From positions 62,001-126,000 of the forward strand of contig JAHRHY010000021.1 in the NCBI GenBank assembly GCA_019671135.1: a DNA stretch of 64,000 bases, in the 5' to 3' direction. The translations under genes and the position numbers were made by a program. This document shows positions 25,263 to 36,157 of the stretch, one piece after another. The notes below the pieces were generated by a model that searched no databases, was not told the DNA's origin, and was given only the letters and a program-made list of their open reading frames with translations. This DNA is from Linnemannia hyalina (taxonomy: Eukaryota > Mortierellomycota > Mortierellomycetes > Mortierellales > Mortierellaceae). Each line of letters opens with the position of its first letter. Within the stretch, counting starts at the first letter, position 1.

Positions 25263-28213
25263 TTACAAGGAGCCCTCCACCTTCACCGGAATTGCAGTTT
25301 CGATAAGACAGTTCCGATTAACTTCACCAGAAGGAGTTTCATCATCGACGACTGATGGTGATCCTCCTGAACCTGGTGTAGTCGCCAACACTCCTCCATC
25401 CGATCCAGCCGGCGAAGGAAATCGTGCCGAAAGGGTGGCAGCACTAGTGGGAGGCAAAGCCATCATGCCGCCCACGAAAAGACCTCCAGGCATGACTGCA
25501 GTAGGTCCACCAAGGCTCTGCACATACGCCAACAGCCTATTCCGTTCAATCTCAATCCTGGCAGTCTCAATCATCGCCTCTGCCCTGGCAGCCCGTTCCA
25601 ATGCAAGTTCCTCCTTGGCTTGAGCAATCAACACTTTGCTCTGTTGAATATCCTCGCGGGCTTTAGCCATCATCAGTAGGGCTTCGGACCGCTTCGATTC
25701 CAAGTCCTTTTCTAGAGTCAAGTAGCGTTCGTTCTGGAGCTCTTGTGCCAGCTGCGAGACCCGATGGTCTGCTTCCCGCCGCAGTCGGGCCTCAGACTCG
25801 AGTTGGGCCAGTAATTGTTCCGTCCGGAGTCGCTGTTCCTGCCCTTCCTCTCGAATCAGTCGCAGTTCCTTTTCAATATCCATCATCGCACGACCTCCAT
25901 TACTGATACGACCGCTGGTTGTGCCGATAGCTTGTTCCGTGTTTCCACTTGCTGGGATTGAGTTGGTCAACGCTGGAGGAACAGAGTTGCTTTGTTGTAG
26001 CGCTGGAGAATCCGTGCGACTGCTGCCTGGCGGCGCGTTCCCGGCTGGCTTGTTTGGCATTAGCCTGTCCCTCTTCGAGGTCCTGGTAGTTGAGGTTGAG
26101 GATATGCTAGATGACCGCGAGTTGAGCGACAAAGACGACGACGTCATTGATGCCACCTGGAGTTCCACTCTGCTAGACGTATAGGGTCGATCAAGAGCTG
26201 GTAAGGTTGTGATTGTCGTTAGTGTCGTTGGTGTCGTTGTAGTCGCATCCAAACTAGACTGATGCACTGTTAAGTTATTTGAAGATTGGAGGTCAGATCC
26301 TAGGAGGATAGAGACGGCGGAACAGAGTCTTAGTAACGCATTGTTTCAGGACCAAGAAAGCTGTTACAAAGTGAACAATTGAACACAGTACCTTCTCTAT
26401 CCTCAGTCACGCTACTATCCATGTCGTGGTATATTGTTGCCTTGCTGCCTTGCGTCTGGTCAGAATCCGTCTGCTCTAATGCTCGTTTCCTGGGATTACT
26501 TGCGTTTGCCAAGTGCGGTTGGTCGGATGATACCGTTGCTGGTTCCTCGACATTGTATGGTGGTGGTGGTGGTGGTGGCGGCGCTGCTATATCTGGCACA
26601 TGCATTGCCATTGACTCTTCTCCGTTGCTCGTTGTCAGAAGAGGTTTCATAGCATCCATGGCCTGAACGCTTTGGTCGAGGGGAATGTCTGGGATAGGTA
26701 CTCCAGGCTGAAGACAGGTGATGTCGAACTTTCTCGTAGCCTCCAACTGTTGCATCATCTCGGTCAGTGTTCCAATGGAGTCGATCTGTCCTTTAAAGCC
26801 TTGACTCTGTAACATCTCCCGGAGGACCGCATATATCTTGATCTCCTCCACAACTTGCCGGAGCACGCAGGTGAGCACACTCTGCTCTGCCACCTTGACC
26901 GTCTGACTGAGTTTGTCGTTGCCAGACTTCCACAGGTGGTCCAGATCATTGATTTTCTCGTCGACAACCTGGAGTGCTAGGGAGGGGACAATCGTGTCGA
27001 GTTGAGGATGGGGTTGCGACTGTGATGGTTGTTCCTTTTCCGATTGTTGACAAGGCTGTATTGTCTCAGAGGGTAAACGTTCCATTGATGCTCCAGTTCC
27101 CGGTTCGTCCTGATCCGTCCAATTGTAAGATTGGATGAGAGTTGAATTACGAGACAGTTCAGGGTAGATCTCCGTCGTACTTGATGCTGGAGACTCCATT
27201 TGGCTTGGGGACGATAGTGCGGAGGGTGATCGGGTCCAAGGGTTCCGGTTGTCGGTTGGTGTTGGTGTTGGTGTTGTTGTTATTGAGGATGTCGTGGCCA
27301 CAGAGCTCTGCCGGGTCTTGTTTTGGTCGTGATGATTGTTCTCCGTGGCATTCCAATTTTGATGCAAGTTCTGGTATGGTATTGCTGCCTGTGCCGACAG
27401 TGATGACCACTGCTGCTGTTGATGTTGCTCTTGCTGCTGGAGTTCTGCCTCATCCTTGTCGGTATTGTCCATGTCGTTGTCCTGTGGGGCCAATGTAGGA
27501 GTTCTTGACCATTCACGACCCGTAGGAGCCTTGCTGATGTTGCCACCATAGATCCTGTATGCGTTAACATGTGCCAGCTTGTCGTTCGGGTTCCTTTCAA
27601 GATGGTCCTCCATTTTACTCAGCTTTTCCAAAGGCGTCTTGAGCTTCTTCGCGTTACCACTGGTACTGCTGCTACTGCTGCCGCCGCCGATGTTGTTGTT
27701 GTTGTTATTTTTGTTGTTGCTGTTGCTGTTGCTGTTAATGTTGTTGCTGTTGCTGTTGCTGTTACTGTTGCTTATGCTGATGCTGCTGTTGACGCTGCTG
27801 CTGCTGTTGCTGTTATTGTTGTTTTTGTTATTGTTTTTGTTGTCGGTAGTTGTGTATGAGGTGTTGTTGTTACTACCTGCGGCTTCTTTCCCTGGACGAC
27901 CATTCCTACGGGTTTTTTTCTTGGAGGACGAGGACGGAGTGTAGCGTTCTGAGTTCTGCTTGTTGTTGCCGTAGTGGTGGGAGGGAAAGGCGTTGTTGGT
28001 CCATCCTGTGGGTGGTGGCGGTGGCGGTGGTAGCGATAGTGGTGTTGGTGCGGTGTAACTGTGGTTGTGGTTGTAGTTGTTGCGGTTGAAGCTGTTATTG
28101 TTATTGTTATTGGGGTAGAAGTTGCCGCTGTCGTAGCTAGATTCCTGGAAACTCCTGTTAAAATTCTTTTTGAGGTGGTAGTTCGGGTCAAAGTGGCTGC
28201 CCTTGTAGACCAT
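25263..28213 (-). CDS. large Asn/Gln-rich protein with C-terminal coiled coil
   Basis: Exon 1 is 28213-26392 and exon 2 is 26299-25263 on the minus strand (952 aa). The 92-bp intron (donor GAAG|GTACTG, branch TACTAAG, acceptor TCCTCCTAG) joins two long frames that would otherwise look like two genes. The N-terminal ~215 residues are Asn/Ser/His-rich, with long AAC/AGC repeats, a Pro-rich patch and a basic SKKKTRRNGRPGK-like segment. Residues ~425-540 are helical (VVDEKINDLDHLWK ... EEIKIYAVLREMLQ). A PPPPPPPP tract precedes a KRALEQTDSD-like polar segment. Residues ~735-860 form a long coiled coil (DIEKELRLIREEGQEQRLR onward, with many EALLMMAKAR-type heptads). No enzyme domain, signal or membrane segment was found. 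I do not recognise the family. If the intron is wrong, the first frame ends with CSLCNSFLGPETMRY. Confidence 0.65.
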
Positions 28214-28514
28214 TGTGTAGTGGTGAAGGTGGTGATGAGGCGTATGTGTGGGATGTGTGGTGAGAATGTGAAGGAGGAGTAAGAGGAGGAGTGAATTTGT
28301 GCAACGACAAGGAAAGAATGAAGAGGAAGGAGAGTCCCTGTCGATGTGTGACAGACAACAACAATTTTTTTTTGTTTTGTAAGAAGTTTATTGCGTCGTG
28401 GGAGTGCGTGCATGACATGGAAATGTGAACCTGTACACGTGACTCGCCATCATGAAAGTTAAACTTTTTTTTGTATTGTCTGCAAGGGTAGATGCTATGT
28501 ATAGTGGTGAAAGC
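28214..28514 (-). promoter_or_regulatory. upstream region of the Asn-rich gene; 3' UTR of GAD
   Basis: Read on the minus strand, the 80 nt before ATG 28213 are C/A/T-rich leader sequence. AATAAA (complement of tttatt near 28387) is a likely polyadenylation signal for the glutamate decarboxylase mRNA. Confidence 0.45.
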
Positions 28515-30431
28515 TTAGCACTGGCGACCAGAGGGGCCATGGCTGGTGCCTTCGTGGATATCCATCTTGTGCGCATCCTCAACAGGGTTGTTCTTGCGCA
28601 TAAGGATATCAACATCAAACGAACTCTCGCTCGACGCCAGCGTCTCCGCCGCCCAGATCAAGTCGTTAACCACCGTGTCAACCAGCTCCTGGCTGAACGA
28701 CTCACGGACAACGATCCGGAGGATCTCTACCTTGTCAAGCGCAGGCGGGAGCGCATAGTTGGGCACAATCCACCCGCGGGTCCGTAGCAAGGTCGATATT
28801 GCTGCCTGTTTCACATGCGGGTTCTCGGCTATGAAGTTATCCGACAACTTGAAGGCAACCACGGGCAAAGCAGGGTTGTAGACGGTGGCACCATGTTTTG
28901 TTTCCGGGCTGGACTTTTTGTCGTATCCAAAGTTGCCCTTGGCGCGGTGCATGTCCGAGAGGACGTCAAAGTAAGTGGAGTCCTCGAGCGCCATGGAGAG
29001 AATACGGGCATTGTCAAGATCGTTCTCGATGATGGACGTGTACCCTTGCTTGCCGAGACGGACAAAGTTGTAGTATTGCGCGATCTAAGATTTTTTCAAC
29101 GATAGTCACCATGACGGAGCGAACCACAAAATAAAAACGATTAGACTCAAAAAACTCAAGATATCAGTACTTCGTGCGTTTGCATGAAAACAAGGTGGGA
29201 GAAGCCTATGCATGACGAACCATGAAGCAAGCAGGACGGGAAAAGTTCAGAGTAAACGTCTGCTCCTCAGCACCGAGGTAGGACAGCGTGAACACTAGCT
29301 CCTTAGGGAGATACTCCTCGCTCTTCCACAGGACCCACCCAATGCCTGCATACGCCAGCCCATACTTGTGCCCTGACGTGTTGATCGACTTGACGCGGTC
29401 GACATCAAAGCTCCACTTGAGCTTAGGGAATGCAAACGGCGCAACGAATCCACCACTCGCAGCATCAACATGGATGGGGATATCCCAGCCCTTCTCCTCC
29501 TGGATCTGGTCCAGTTTTTTGGACATGCCTTCAACATCCTCAAAGTGGCCAGTGTAGGTGCTTCCAAGGATGACATAGACACCGATGGTGTTCTCGTCGC
29601 AGGCCTCGGCGGCCTTCTGGATGTCGAGACAGTAGTGACTCTCAGTCGTGACGGGAACTAAACGGCACTCGACATCAAAGTAGCGGGCAAACTTTTCGAG
29701 GGCGACCTGGGCATTGTTACCCATCACAATATTGGGTCGAGAGGCATCCTTGCCGAGGGCCTTCATCTTGGCCTGCCAGCGCTTCTTCATGGCAAGTCCA
29801 CCGAGAATGACCGCCTCGGAAGATCCGATGGTCGAGGTCCCAACCGCTCCCTTGGCCTTCCACATGTCACCAATGATGGAAATGCACCGTGCATGAATTC
29901 GCATAGTTGCAGGGTACTCATCCTAAAAGTAAATCATTTTTGTTTTATATCATGGTTAGTCTACATCGTTGGACAAAGTTTGTTAAATAAAATAGACAAT
30001 ACTATGGCATACCTGGTCAGCGAGGTTCTTGCTCATGTTCTCGACGATCAGCTTGTCTGCCTCTGGCTCCATCCAAGTGTGGACTATAGGATCAAAATAC
30101 AAGCGATAAAAACGTGTCAACCAACTTACTCGATACAACCACGTAAAAGGCAATGAAGGGTTCACTCGACATATAAAGTGCAGGGCTTACCAAAGGAAGC
30201 GAGGTTCGTGTTGGGTCTACCATCGAGCTCGAGTTCGTCGTGGATGAGCTGGTATGCAGCCTGGGCCTCTGTTGACTTTTCGGGGAGTTTGTACTTGGGG
30301 ATGTCTTCGGTGGCATAGCGGGACCCATAGGCGAGGGTATGGATGTTGTGAGGCTTTGCGTGATGGTTGCGGATCGGCGACAGCTTTGCTTGTCGGATCA
30401 CGTCTTCTGTGTCGATGTGTTTGTGCAGCAT
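28515..30431 (-). CDS. GAD1: glutamate decarboxylase
   Basis: Minus-strand exons are 30431-30191, 30083-30013, 29922-29221 and 29084-28515 (527 aa). The order of motifs is that of type II PLP glutamate decarboxylases: [17 protein letters not shown] across intron 1, then [18 protein letters not shown]. Next come [14 protein letters not shown] with the Asp that holds the pyridine ring, and [15 protein letters not shown] with the PLP-binding Lys (residue ~290). LNFSRPA ... [11 protein letters not shown] crosses intron 3. The intron 3 donor (ATG|GTTCGT) is weak, but the joined sequence keeps family length exactly. It converts glutamate to GABA and CO2 in the cytosol, feeding the GABA shunt. A longer in-frame start upstream (30602) is leader-like and rejected. 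The C-terminal tail after the core is polar and could be regulatory, but no calmodulin site is obvious. Confidence 0.93.
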
Positions 30432-30972
30432 GATAGTATAGGTGCGTTGGTGTGTGAGTGTTGTTTTCGAGGAGTGTGTGAAGAAGGAAAGAAAGAAAGA
30501 AAGAAAGTGAAAGTGCAATTGGTATTTATTGTGTTGGTTACGACCCAATGACGTCAAAGCGCAATACTGGCAAGCATCGTTTATAGGGGGCCTTGGAGGC
30601 ATAATAGATAGAAAAGGGAAACGTTTTCACTTGAGTGGCTATAGGAATAATGCACGGTGAACAGGTTTGCGTCATGCACTGTGTAATAACCATGTCATGG
30701 ACACGGGCCAGCCATCAATTCAGCCGTGGATCCCATTTGTTTCGCGACGCACCGGCAAAATAAGAAAAAGAATGAAATATATTCGGGGGAAGGGGGCCAA
30801 AGCAGTAGCAACAATGCCAATCCAAAAGAGATAGAAAGAACTCGGAAGAAAAAAAACGCGCGCGGTCTTTGATTCCATAGCTGAATACAAATGGATCAGT
30901 TGGACTCACACTCTGGAGAGAGACGCGTCCGTAGTGTTGTGGAGCATGTTTCATCGCCAAAAGACGGGGTAC
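30432..30972 (-). promoter_or_regulatory. GAD promoter region and PhzF 3' UTR
   Basis: A (GAAA)n run at about 30488-30507 (CTTT on the sense strand) lies 60 nt upstream of the GAD start. TGACGTCA lies at 30550-30557, a perfect CRE/ATF-type palindrome about 120 nt upstream of the start, and could be a stress-response bZIP site. Confidence 0.45.
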
Positions 30973-31994
30973 TCAGATTTGGATGGTTCCGCGGACGCAG
31001 ATGACTGACTCTCCGCCAATCCAGATAGGGCGCTTGAACTCTTCGAGGGTGAGGTCAGAGTCATCACGGTGCACGACAACGCGACCGCGTCGGCCCATCG
31101 CCAGTCCCTGCGATGCGACATAGTTGGTAGGAGCCAAACCCTTTCCAATCAACCACTGAGCCACACCGGCACTAGTCAAGGCAGAAGTCGTTGACAAGGA
31201 TACACACCAGTTAGCTTTTCAATTCAACACGTTGCCAAGAACAATGACAAATACCAAAAAGACCAAGGGTCCTACTTGAAGGACCCAGTAACAGGGTCTT
31301 CGTCGACCTCCACGGCGTGGGGGAAGGCGCGGATCTCACAGAACGGAGCATCAGCAGACTGTCTCTCTTGAGGGGAATAGAGACCAACTACACCCCACTT
31401 GAGCTTCTTGGACTCTTGGTTGGGGATGCGACTGGCACTCAACACCGTAGTGACATCCTTCAGCTGGAGAGCAAACCAATGGGGTCCGTTGATGACCCAC
31501 TGTGTGTCAATCACATCCTCACGAGCAATGCCCATGGTCTTGCAGGCAACGAGGACTTTTTCCTCTTCGACAGGTCCGGTCTTGGAGAGTGGTGGAGCCG
31601 TGAAGGCAATCGACCCATCTTCGGCGACCAGCAAGTTGACAAGGCCGACACCACACTCCTGGATAATCTTTCGTCCTTTTGCCTGCTGGACGCCACCCTG
31701 GGTATGTTCGAGGAAGGTGCGGCAGGTTCCAATGGTGGGGTGACCGGCAAAGGGGAGCTCCTCGGTAGGGGTGTAGATACGGACTTTGTAGTTGGCCATA
31801 GAGGGGTCGGTGGGCGGGAGGAGGAAGGTAGTCTCGGAGAGGTTTGTCCAGTTGGCGATCTTTTGCATCTGTTCGTCGTTGGGAATGGGCAGGGCAGGGT
31901 CGAGTGCGACGATGACGGCGAGAGGGTTGCCGAGGTAGCCCTTGTCGGTGAAGATGTCGAGCTGGTAGAAGGGGTAGGTTGAAGAGGATGTCAT
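30973..31994 (-). CDS. PhzF-family isomerase/epimerase-like protein
   Basis: Exons are 31994-31276 and 31171-30973 on the minus strand (305 aa), the normal PhzF size. The N-terminus (FYQLDIFTDKGYLGNPLAV) carries the typical F-x-GNP-x-AV motif. The active-site region has NLSETTFLLPPTD with the conserved Glu and the PFAGHPTIGT motif. The intron splits the second hallmark and restores DEDPVTGSFNAGVAQWL, followed by YVASQGLAMGRRGRVVVHRD and IWIGGESVICVRGTIQI. The fold has two diaminopimelate-epimerase-like halves. Members isomerise or epimerise small metabolites, but the substrate of most eukaryotic members is unknown. It lies head-to-tail with GAD, 0.54 kb upstream of its start. Confidence 0.9.
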
Positions 31995-32490
31995 TGCTGT
32001 TGGTGGTGAATGAATGAAGAAGGGGACGAGGAAGTAGAAGAGATGTCCATAGAACCTTTTATGCCACTCGTTATTTTTTTAAAATCAAAAGTATAGCTCT
32101 ATCTTCGCCAAGAAGGCTCAATTGAGTCACCATGGATGTCATTCCTTTCACTCTGCTGCGCAACGGGCACCAACTTCTTGTCTCTATCCCTTGTCTCTTG
32201 GATAATAGGATAGCCAGGCATTGGAGTCATTGGGACCTCAATTGCATGTTTGTTTATTTGCTTGGGTTTGTCATCCATGTACACTAATGTGAATATCATC
32301 ACATGATCATGGGAAAAAAGCAAGAGTGATTGTCAAGCAAGATAGACGCGTCGCTGTACCCTTTGCTGACACCTAGGCTCATCCACCTTGTTTGAGCGTG
32401 GTGGTGTTCATTGTAAATGGTGTGGCGCCAGAGTCGGTGCTGCTGGAGAGAGTGGTTCTTGAGGTTGCGGTAGTTGCAGTTCGCCTTGTC
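31995..32490 (-). other. PhzF upstream region; possible terminal exon of the decayed RS gene
   Basis: On the minus strand, CACATTAG at about 32289 resembles a splice acceptor. It is followed by an open, coding-like stretch to TAG at 32099 (VPMTPMPGYPIIQETRDRDK within it). It may be the last exon of the neighbouring RS-rich pseudogene. No homology was recognised. Confidence 0.3.
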
Positions 32491-33133
32491 GCTGACTGGC
32501 CCTTGATATGGATCATGGCCCTGTCCCAGGTTCGCTCTCCGTCTTGATCGTAGCGGCACCTTTCCCATGCACGCTCCCGCTCTTGACCATTGTAGTCTCC
32601 GTCCGTGCTGCTTCTGTATCGTCCTTGATCGTAGTAATAGTCTCTGTCCGGGCTGCGCCTGTATCGTTCTCTTCCTCAACCGGAGTTCCTCTCTCAAACG
32701 GCGCGCTAGCGCTCTCGATCGTGATATGCTCTGTCCGGGTTGCGCCAGTACCGTTCTCCGTCGCGGTACCTGATCCATTCGACCTCTCGGTCCCCTGTCC
32801 CCTCTTAATCCCATTCCCATTCCCACTTCCGGTCTTGGTCTCTGTATCAGTCACTGGAGGGACTTCTGCTATAGCGACGGGAGTACCCATGCCAATACTC
32901 TCTGTGATCGAATGATGAGTGGTGAGTGTAATGGTACTCGTTTTCGTAGTAGTGGTATCGACGGCTCCTGTAGTGTCTGTCGTCGTTGTGGTAGTCTCTT
33001 TCGTGTTTTCTGTTGCTGCTGTGGTCGTGTCAGCTGTTGCTGTTGCTATTGTCGCTCTCGCTGTCAATGTGATCAGAGCGGTCGTTGATGTCTTTGCGAT
33101 CCCTGGGTAGGCGTTCGTTAGTGTGGGAGACCA
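32491..33133 (-). pseudogene. decayed RS/RD-rich (SR-like) protein gene
   Basis: From ATG 33133 on the minus strand the frame opens with 34 codons (MVSHTNERLPRDRKDINDRS onward), hits TGA, and then continues in the same frame with an unmistakable Arg-Asp/Arg-Ser/Tyr-rich composition. Examples are HYRSRRYHYYENEYHYTHH, WHGYSRRYSRSPSSD, RYRRSPDRDYYYDQGRYRS and ERAWERCRYDQDGERTWD. At least six in-frame stops interrupt it. Four are TGA where CGA (Arg) would suit the context, consistent with C-to-T decay. RS/RD tails of this kind occur in splicing factors. No RRM is present nearby. A different frame is open for 184 codons (33067-32513) but encodes only Thr/Ala/Gly low complexity, the expected shadow of CGN/GAY repeats. 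Confidence 0.55.
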
Positions 33134-34022
33134 TGGTCGTTGTCACGAGGACGAGGGGAAGGTTGTGTGTGCTTTGGGAAGAGGAAGAATGCCAATAACG
33201 GTGCGTGCGGCTGCCGGGAGGTCCGAAAACCAAAAAAAAAGAAGGTATCACACCTAAGAAAAAGTGATTATCCATGAATACACCAAATGCGAACAACGTG
33301 CGTGTAAGCCTGATCCAAGATGCTTTAATGTCACTGCTGCTACTTTGCTGGTATGGAGCTATGGAGGCGAAGGTCGTATCTGTATTGCCCTATACACAGA
33401 AGTGTCGTTGGCCTCTCAGGTTGCTCGCTTGCCTGTCCTTGTCGTCTTTTCAGGTAGATGATCCCGCTGATCCTGTGTGATTTCCTTGATGCCATTTTGC
33501 TCCTAGTGTTCCAATGAACTTGCTATTTCAACAAGAGGAGTGTGCATAAAGCCTCAAAGCAAGTGGCGGTAGCAGCTCTTCCACCCGTTATGCTCCTGTG
33601 AGCGTGAATGTCCGTTGCGCGGATATATAGTTGATATTTATCCGTCTCGTCCCTGGCATCGATTTACTGAGCTCTGCTTGCGGACAGAGACAGGCCTGGT
33701 TAGTAAAGAGAAGAGTGGAGCAGCTTTGTCGTTGAAAAAGGAGATGAGGTCTTGTTATGCTGAACATAAGCAAGTGTCCAAACAGGAATGAGCAGAATAG
33801 ACAAGATAAGGTTTCGATGCTAAGAATAATGAATGGTTTTGTGCTTACGTCGTGTTGTCTTTCTCCCGCGGGAAACGGGTATACCACTGCTCTTGGATTT
33901 CTTCTCTTCCCTCTTTTCCTTCTTTTCCTTTTTCTCTCTCTCGATTTCTTCCCACCCAAACATAGTCACGCCCATTTCAACACAACACGCGATAAGCACA
34001 CGTCCAGACAAAGATAACAAAA
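33134..34022. promoter_or_regulatory. upstream region of dihydroxyacetone kinase; otherwise empty
   Basis: No gene was seen. The last 120 nt before ATG 34023 form a T/C-rich leader ending in CAAAGATAACAAAA. Confidence 0.5.
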
Positions 34023-35792
34023 ATGTCAACCAACAACAAGCACCTTATCACGGACTCCACAACCCTCGTCAGGGACAGTCTCCAGGGCCTCATCCACGCC
34101 AACCCTCACCTCGCCCTTGACTCTCAGCAAAAGGTCGTCTTCATCAAGGACCTTGCCACCCGGCGCACCAGCCACGTCACTTTACTCTGTGGAGGAGGCA
34201 GCGGACACGAACCTTCCCACGCTGGATTTGTTGGCCAGGGCATGCTCACTGCCGCCGTCTGCGGCCACGTCTTTGCCTCGCCCACATCCTCGCAGGTCCT
34301 CTCCTGTCTCCGCAGGATCTATTCCGAAGACAAGGGCTCCTTGGTCGTCATCAAGAACTACACGGGAGACGTCCTCAACTTTGGACGCGCTGTCGAGCGC
34401 TTCAAGTCTGAGAGGGTTCATCAAGGAAAGCCTATGCCCAAGGTTGCGATGGTCGTTGTTGGCGATGATGTAGGCGTTGTTAACCCGAATGATGATGAGG
34501 AGGGAGGGGTCGGTCGGCGTGGACTTGCTGGGACAGTCTTGGCCTACAAACTGGCAGGAGCGGCGGCCGCCAACGGCGACAGCCTGGAGCAGGTTAAAAA
34601 GACGATCGAGTATGCCGCCTCCCACACTTTTACGATTGGATGTGCTTTGAACGCTGCCTCGGTGCCGGGGCAAGGGATGCCACGCTCGCTCAAGGAGAAT
34701 GAGATCGAAGTCGGAATGGGCATTCACAACGAGCCAGGGTTCGAGAAGAAGACACTGGAGTCCGCGGATAAGGTTATCGACAGCTTGGTCGACCATATCG
34801 TCCAGAGCCACCCCTTTGCCAAGGCCTCTCCATCTGGCAAGGCCAACGTTGTGATTCTTGTCAACAACTTGGGCGCCATCTCGAATCTGGAGATGGGTCT
34901 GGTCACCAAGCTTGCGGTTGAGGCTGCTGCCTCCCATGGACTCAAGGCTGTCCGCGTGCTTTCGGGAACATACATGACAGGACTGGCCATGCCCGGCATC
35001 AGTATCTCAGTTTTGGTCCTTCCTGACAATCAGAATGAGCAACAGGAATTGGTCGCCCTTCTTGACCAGCCGGCATACTGTCCTGGGTGGATCAATCAGG
35101 CTCACCAGGTTGTCGACGCAGGCAACACAGACGAGTCAGCCAAAGGACCAGCGCAGTCATACACACCGGCATCCGACTCAACTTGGGAACGCGTCATCGA
35201 AACGGCATACAACAACGTAGTCGAGCAGGAACCCGAGATTACCCGATTGGATCAGCTTATGGGCGACGGTGATTGTGGTCAAGTCTTGCTTTCCGGCGCA
35301 ACGGCCATCTTTGAGGCCTCCAAGGACAAGACCCTGCCTCTCAACGACCCCTCAGCGGCTCTTGCACGGATCTCTTCGATCGTCGAGGACGCAATGGGCG
35401 GCACCTCAGGAATCATTTACTGCCTTTTCCTTGATGGCCTGTCCCAGCAACTGCACCAGATCCTCAAGGACGGTCAGGAAAAGTCACTCACGGCCAAGGT
35501 CTGGGGCAAGGCCATGCTCGGCGCCCTGGACACTCTTTATCACTACACAACGGCACGACCTGGACACAGGACGTTGATTGACGCACTGCAGCCGTTTTCC
35601 AAGACGCTTGCAGAGACAGGGGACGTCAAGGCAGCGCTGGAGGCAGCAGAGAAGGGAGCCAAGGCTACAGAGACCATGAAGCCCAAACGTGGTCGTGCCG
35701 TCTACGTCGGACAGAATGATGGGCTGGCAGATGCTGGTGCTGTTGGACTGGTTTCTGTCTTGACTGGTATCTCTGAAGCGTTGCAAAAATAA
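34023..35792 (+). CDS. DAK1: dihydroxyacetone kinase
   Basis: This is a single exon of 589 aa, one of very few uninterrupted genes here. The N-terminal DhaK domain has TLLCGGGSGHEPSHAGFVG (phosphate/substrate loop), VVIKNYTGDVLNFGRA and GMGIHNEPGF. The His in the last motif (residue ~233) forms the covalent hemiaminal with dihydroxyacetone. The C-terminal DhaL domain has LDQLMGDGDCGQVLLSG, whose Asp residues bind Mg-ATP, plus AMGGTSGIIYCLF and RPGHRTLIDAL. It phosphorylates dihydroxyacetone, detoxifying it and linking glycerol use to glycolysis. The last three residues are LQK, so there is no peroxisomal SKL signal. Confidence 0.96.
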   Translation: MSTNNKHLITDSTTLVRDSLQGLIHANPHLALDSQQKVVFIKDLATRRTSHVTLLCGGGSGHEPSHAGFVGQGMLTAAVCGHVFASPTSSQVLSCLRRIYSEDKGSLVVIKNYTGDVLNFGRAVERFKSERVHQGKPMPKVAMVVVGDDVGVVNPNDDEEGGVGRRGLAGTVLAYKLAGAAAANGDSLEQVKKTIEYAASHTFTIGCALNAASVPGQGMPRSLKENEIEVGMGIHNEPGFEKKTLESADKVIDSLVDHIVQSHPFAKASPSGKANVVILVNNLGAISNLEMGLVTKLAVEAAASHGLKAVRVLSGTYMTGLAMPGISISVLVLPDNQNEQQELVALLDQPAYCPGWINQAHQVVDAGNTDESAKGPAQSYTPASDSTWERVIETAYNNVVEQEPEITRLDQLMGDGDCGQVLLSGATAIFEASKDKTLPLNDPSAALARISSIVEDAMGGTSGIIYCLFLDGLSQQLHQILKDGQEKSLTAKVWGKAMLGALDTLYHYTTARPGHRTLIDALQPFSKTLAETGDVKAALEAAEKGAKATETMKPKRGRAVYVGQNDGLADAGAVGLVSVLTGISEALQK

Positions 35793-36157
35793 ACTGGGGC
35801 TGCCAGCTCACAGAAGGCACCGGTTTGAGAATAAAAACGGGGGTTCTGCACAAAACATGAGAGGTTTAGTGGTTGTAGTTTTGCCTTCGTAAATAATGAG
35901 ACACTGCAGGCGATGGGTAGGTGCCAGACCATTATAAAGAACAAAGACGAAAGACGTACAGTTTACTGTATTATTATGTTTTCTATTTTATTATTAGATT
36001 TCCTGGTTTCTATTTGAGGCAGGTGCCATTTCGGCTCTATCCACGGCAAAGCCATAAATGATTACCCGGGAGTGGGAATTGAGAGCAAAGAAAGAGATCT
36101 GCGGACTCTATTCTATGGGTATGGATGGGGATAAGGAATGTTGACGGCCTCTCCCTT
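35793..36157. other. convergent 3' UTRs
   Basis: GAATAAAAAC (35829-35838) is a likely polyadenylation signal for the kinase. AATAAAATAGAA (complement of 35977-35990) serves the minus-strand secreted-protein gene. No gene lies between. Confidence 0.6.

Noticed and set aside
25263..26267. Treating the coiled-coil frame as a separate 334-aa gene
   Set aside because: No leader precedes its ATG, and a well-formed intron (branch TACTAAG, acceptor TCCTCCTAG) joins it in frame to the upstream Asn-rich frame. It remains an alternative if junction reads are absent.
27569..27944. Long Val/Leu-rich plus-strand ORFs opposite the Asn-rich gene
   Set aside because: They are complements of AAC/AGC repeats (GTT/GCT), an artefact of low complexity, not membrane proteins.
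32513..33067. A 184-codon Thr/Ala/Gly-rich ORF on the minus strand
   Set aside because: It overlaps the RS-rich frame and consists of the expected out-of-frame reading of CGN/GAY/AGC codons, so I kept the pseudogene interpretation.
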